Part shown: positions 5,398-5,556 of the stretch, piece after piece
Position numbering within the stretch: the stretch's first letter is position 1
Layout: each line of letters opens with the position of its first letter
Assembly (NCBI GenBank): GCA_003504035.1
Contig: DOBW01000082.1
Location: 1 to 5,556, forward strand
DNA from: Rhodospirillaceae bacterium
Lineage (GTDB): Bacteria > Pseudomonadota > Alphaproteobacteria > UBA9219
DNA: 5,556 bases
Reading direction: 5' to 3'
Translations under genes and position numbers: made by a program
The notes under the pieces: model-generated
Told to the model about the DNA's origin: nothing
What the model saw: the letters and a program-made list of their open reading frames with translations, nothing else
The model's database searches: none

Positions 5398-5556
5398 GAC
5401 TCTATCTGGGCACACCGGACGCTTGAAAGAGTTAAATCCGTTAATGGCGGCTTGTTTGTTGGCGTGGTCAATACTTTCTATAATTGCGGTGTTTAAACGG
5501 CGCATTTCCTCTTCGTCTTGTGCAACACGCAATGGTTCAAAGGAAATCTCATCTTT
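5350..5556 (-). CDS. C-terminal part of a gene entering from the right edge (unidentified)
   Basis: The minus frame is open from the right edge to a TGA at 5350-5352, giving 68 residues. The first part (about 45 residues) looks like real protein: acidic and helical, with DEEEMRRLNTAIIESIDHA and then an AAINGFNSFKRP stretch. The last 20 or so residues, rich in Pro and Arg, are the part that overlaps the hydrolase-like gene. Internal starts are poor: TTG 5532 has no SD, and ATG 5505 has a purine run too close to it. So the gene most likely begins outside the window. It converges on and overlaps the hydrolase-like gene by 48 bases. No family is recognised; a chance frame is possible. Confidence 0.5.
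   Translation of the reverse strand, partial: KDEISFEPLRVAQDEEEMRRLNTAIIESIDHANKQAAINGFNSFKRPVCPDRVSPTHPIPKYGRQPTA

Noticed and set aside
5398..5556. An intrinsic terminator after the hydrolase-like gene
   Set aside because: No strong inverted repeat followed by T residues was found; only weak matches such as GTGT/ACAC are present.

Overview
The window reads as a compact stretch of a bacterial chromosome, most likely from an alphaproteobacterium. This rests on gene content recalled from protein families, not on a search: a HisN-type histidinol phosphatase coupled to an HpnL-like membrane protein, a PIG-L deacetylase with a glycosyltransferase of a type I associate with that class, moderate GC, and codons that often end in T. 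I see no rRNA, tRNA, CRISPR array, insertion sequence or phage gene, and no gene-free stretch above 300 bases.

Layout from left to right: (1) the probable last codons of an upstream gene, ending at 36; (2) a plus-strand unit of hisN (40-834) and an hpnL-like gene (831-1829), joined by a 4-base start/stop overlap; (3) a minus-strand unit read right to left, a family-4-type glycosyltransferase (3820-2498) and a PIG-L deacetylase (2544-1750), overlapping by 47 bases; (4) a 68-base divergent intergenic region (3821-3888) with candidate back-to-back promoters; (5) a plus-strand gene for an exported protein (3889-5397) with a signal peptide, an acidic/proline-rich linker and an alpha/beta-hydrolase-like domain; (6) a minus-strand reading frame entering from the right edge and ending at 5350.

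Both convergent junctions overlap inside coding sequence: 80 bases between hpnL and the deacetylase, and 48 bases between the hydrolase-like gene and the right-edge frame.

The glycosyltransferase and deacetylase probably act in sequence: one adds an N-acetylated sugar to an acceptor and the other removes the acetyl group. An HpnL-type flippase-like protein next door suggests an envelope glycolipid, but the substrate is unknown. The most striking single observation is the exported hydrolase-like protein. It keeps the family's landmarks, yet it has Gly where the nucleophilic Ser is expected and Tyr where the catalytic His is expected, so it is probably a pseudoenzyme.
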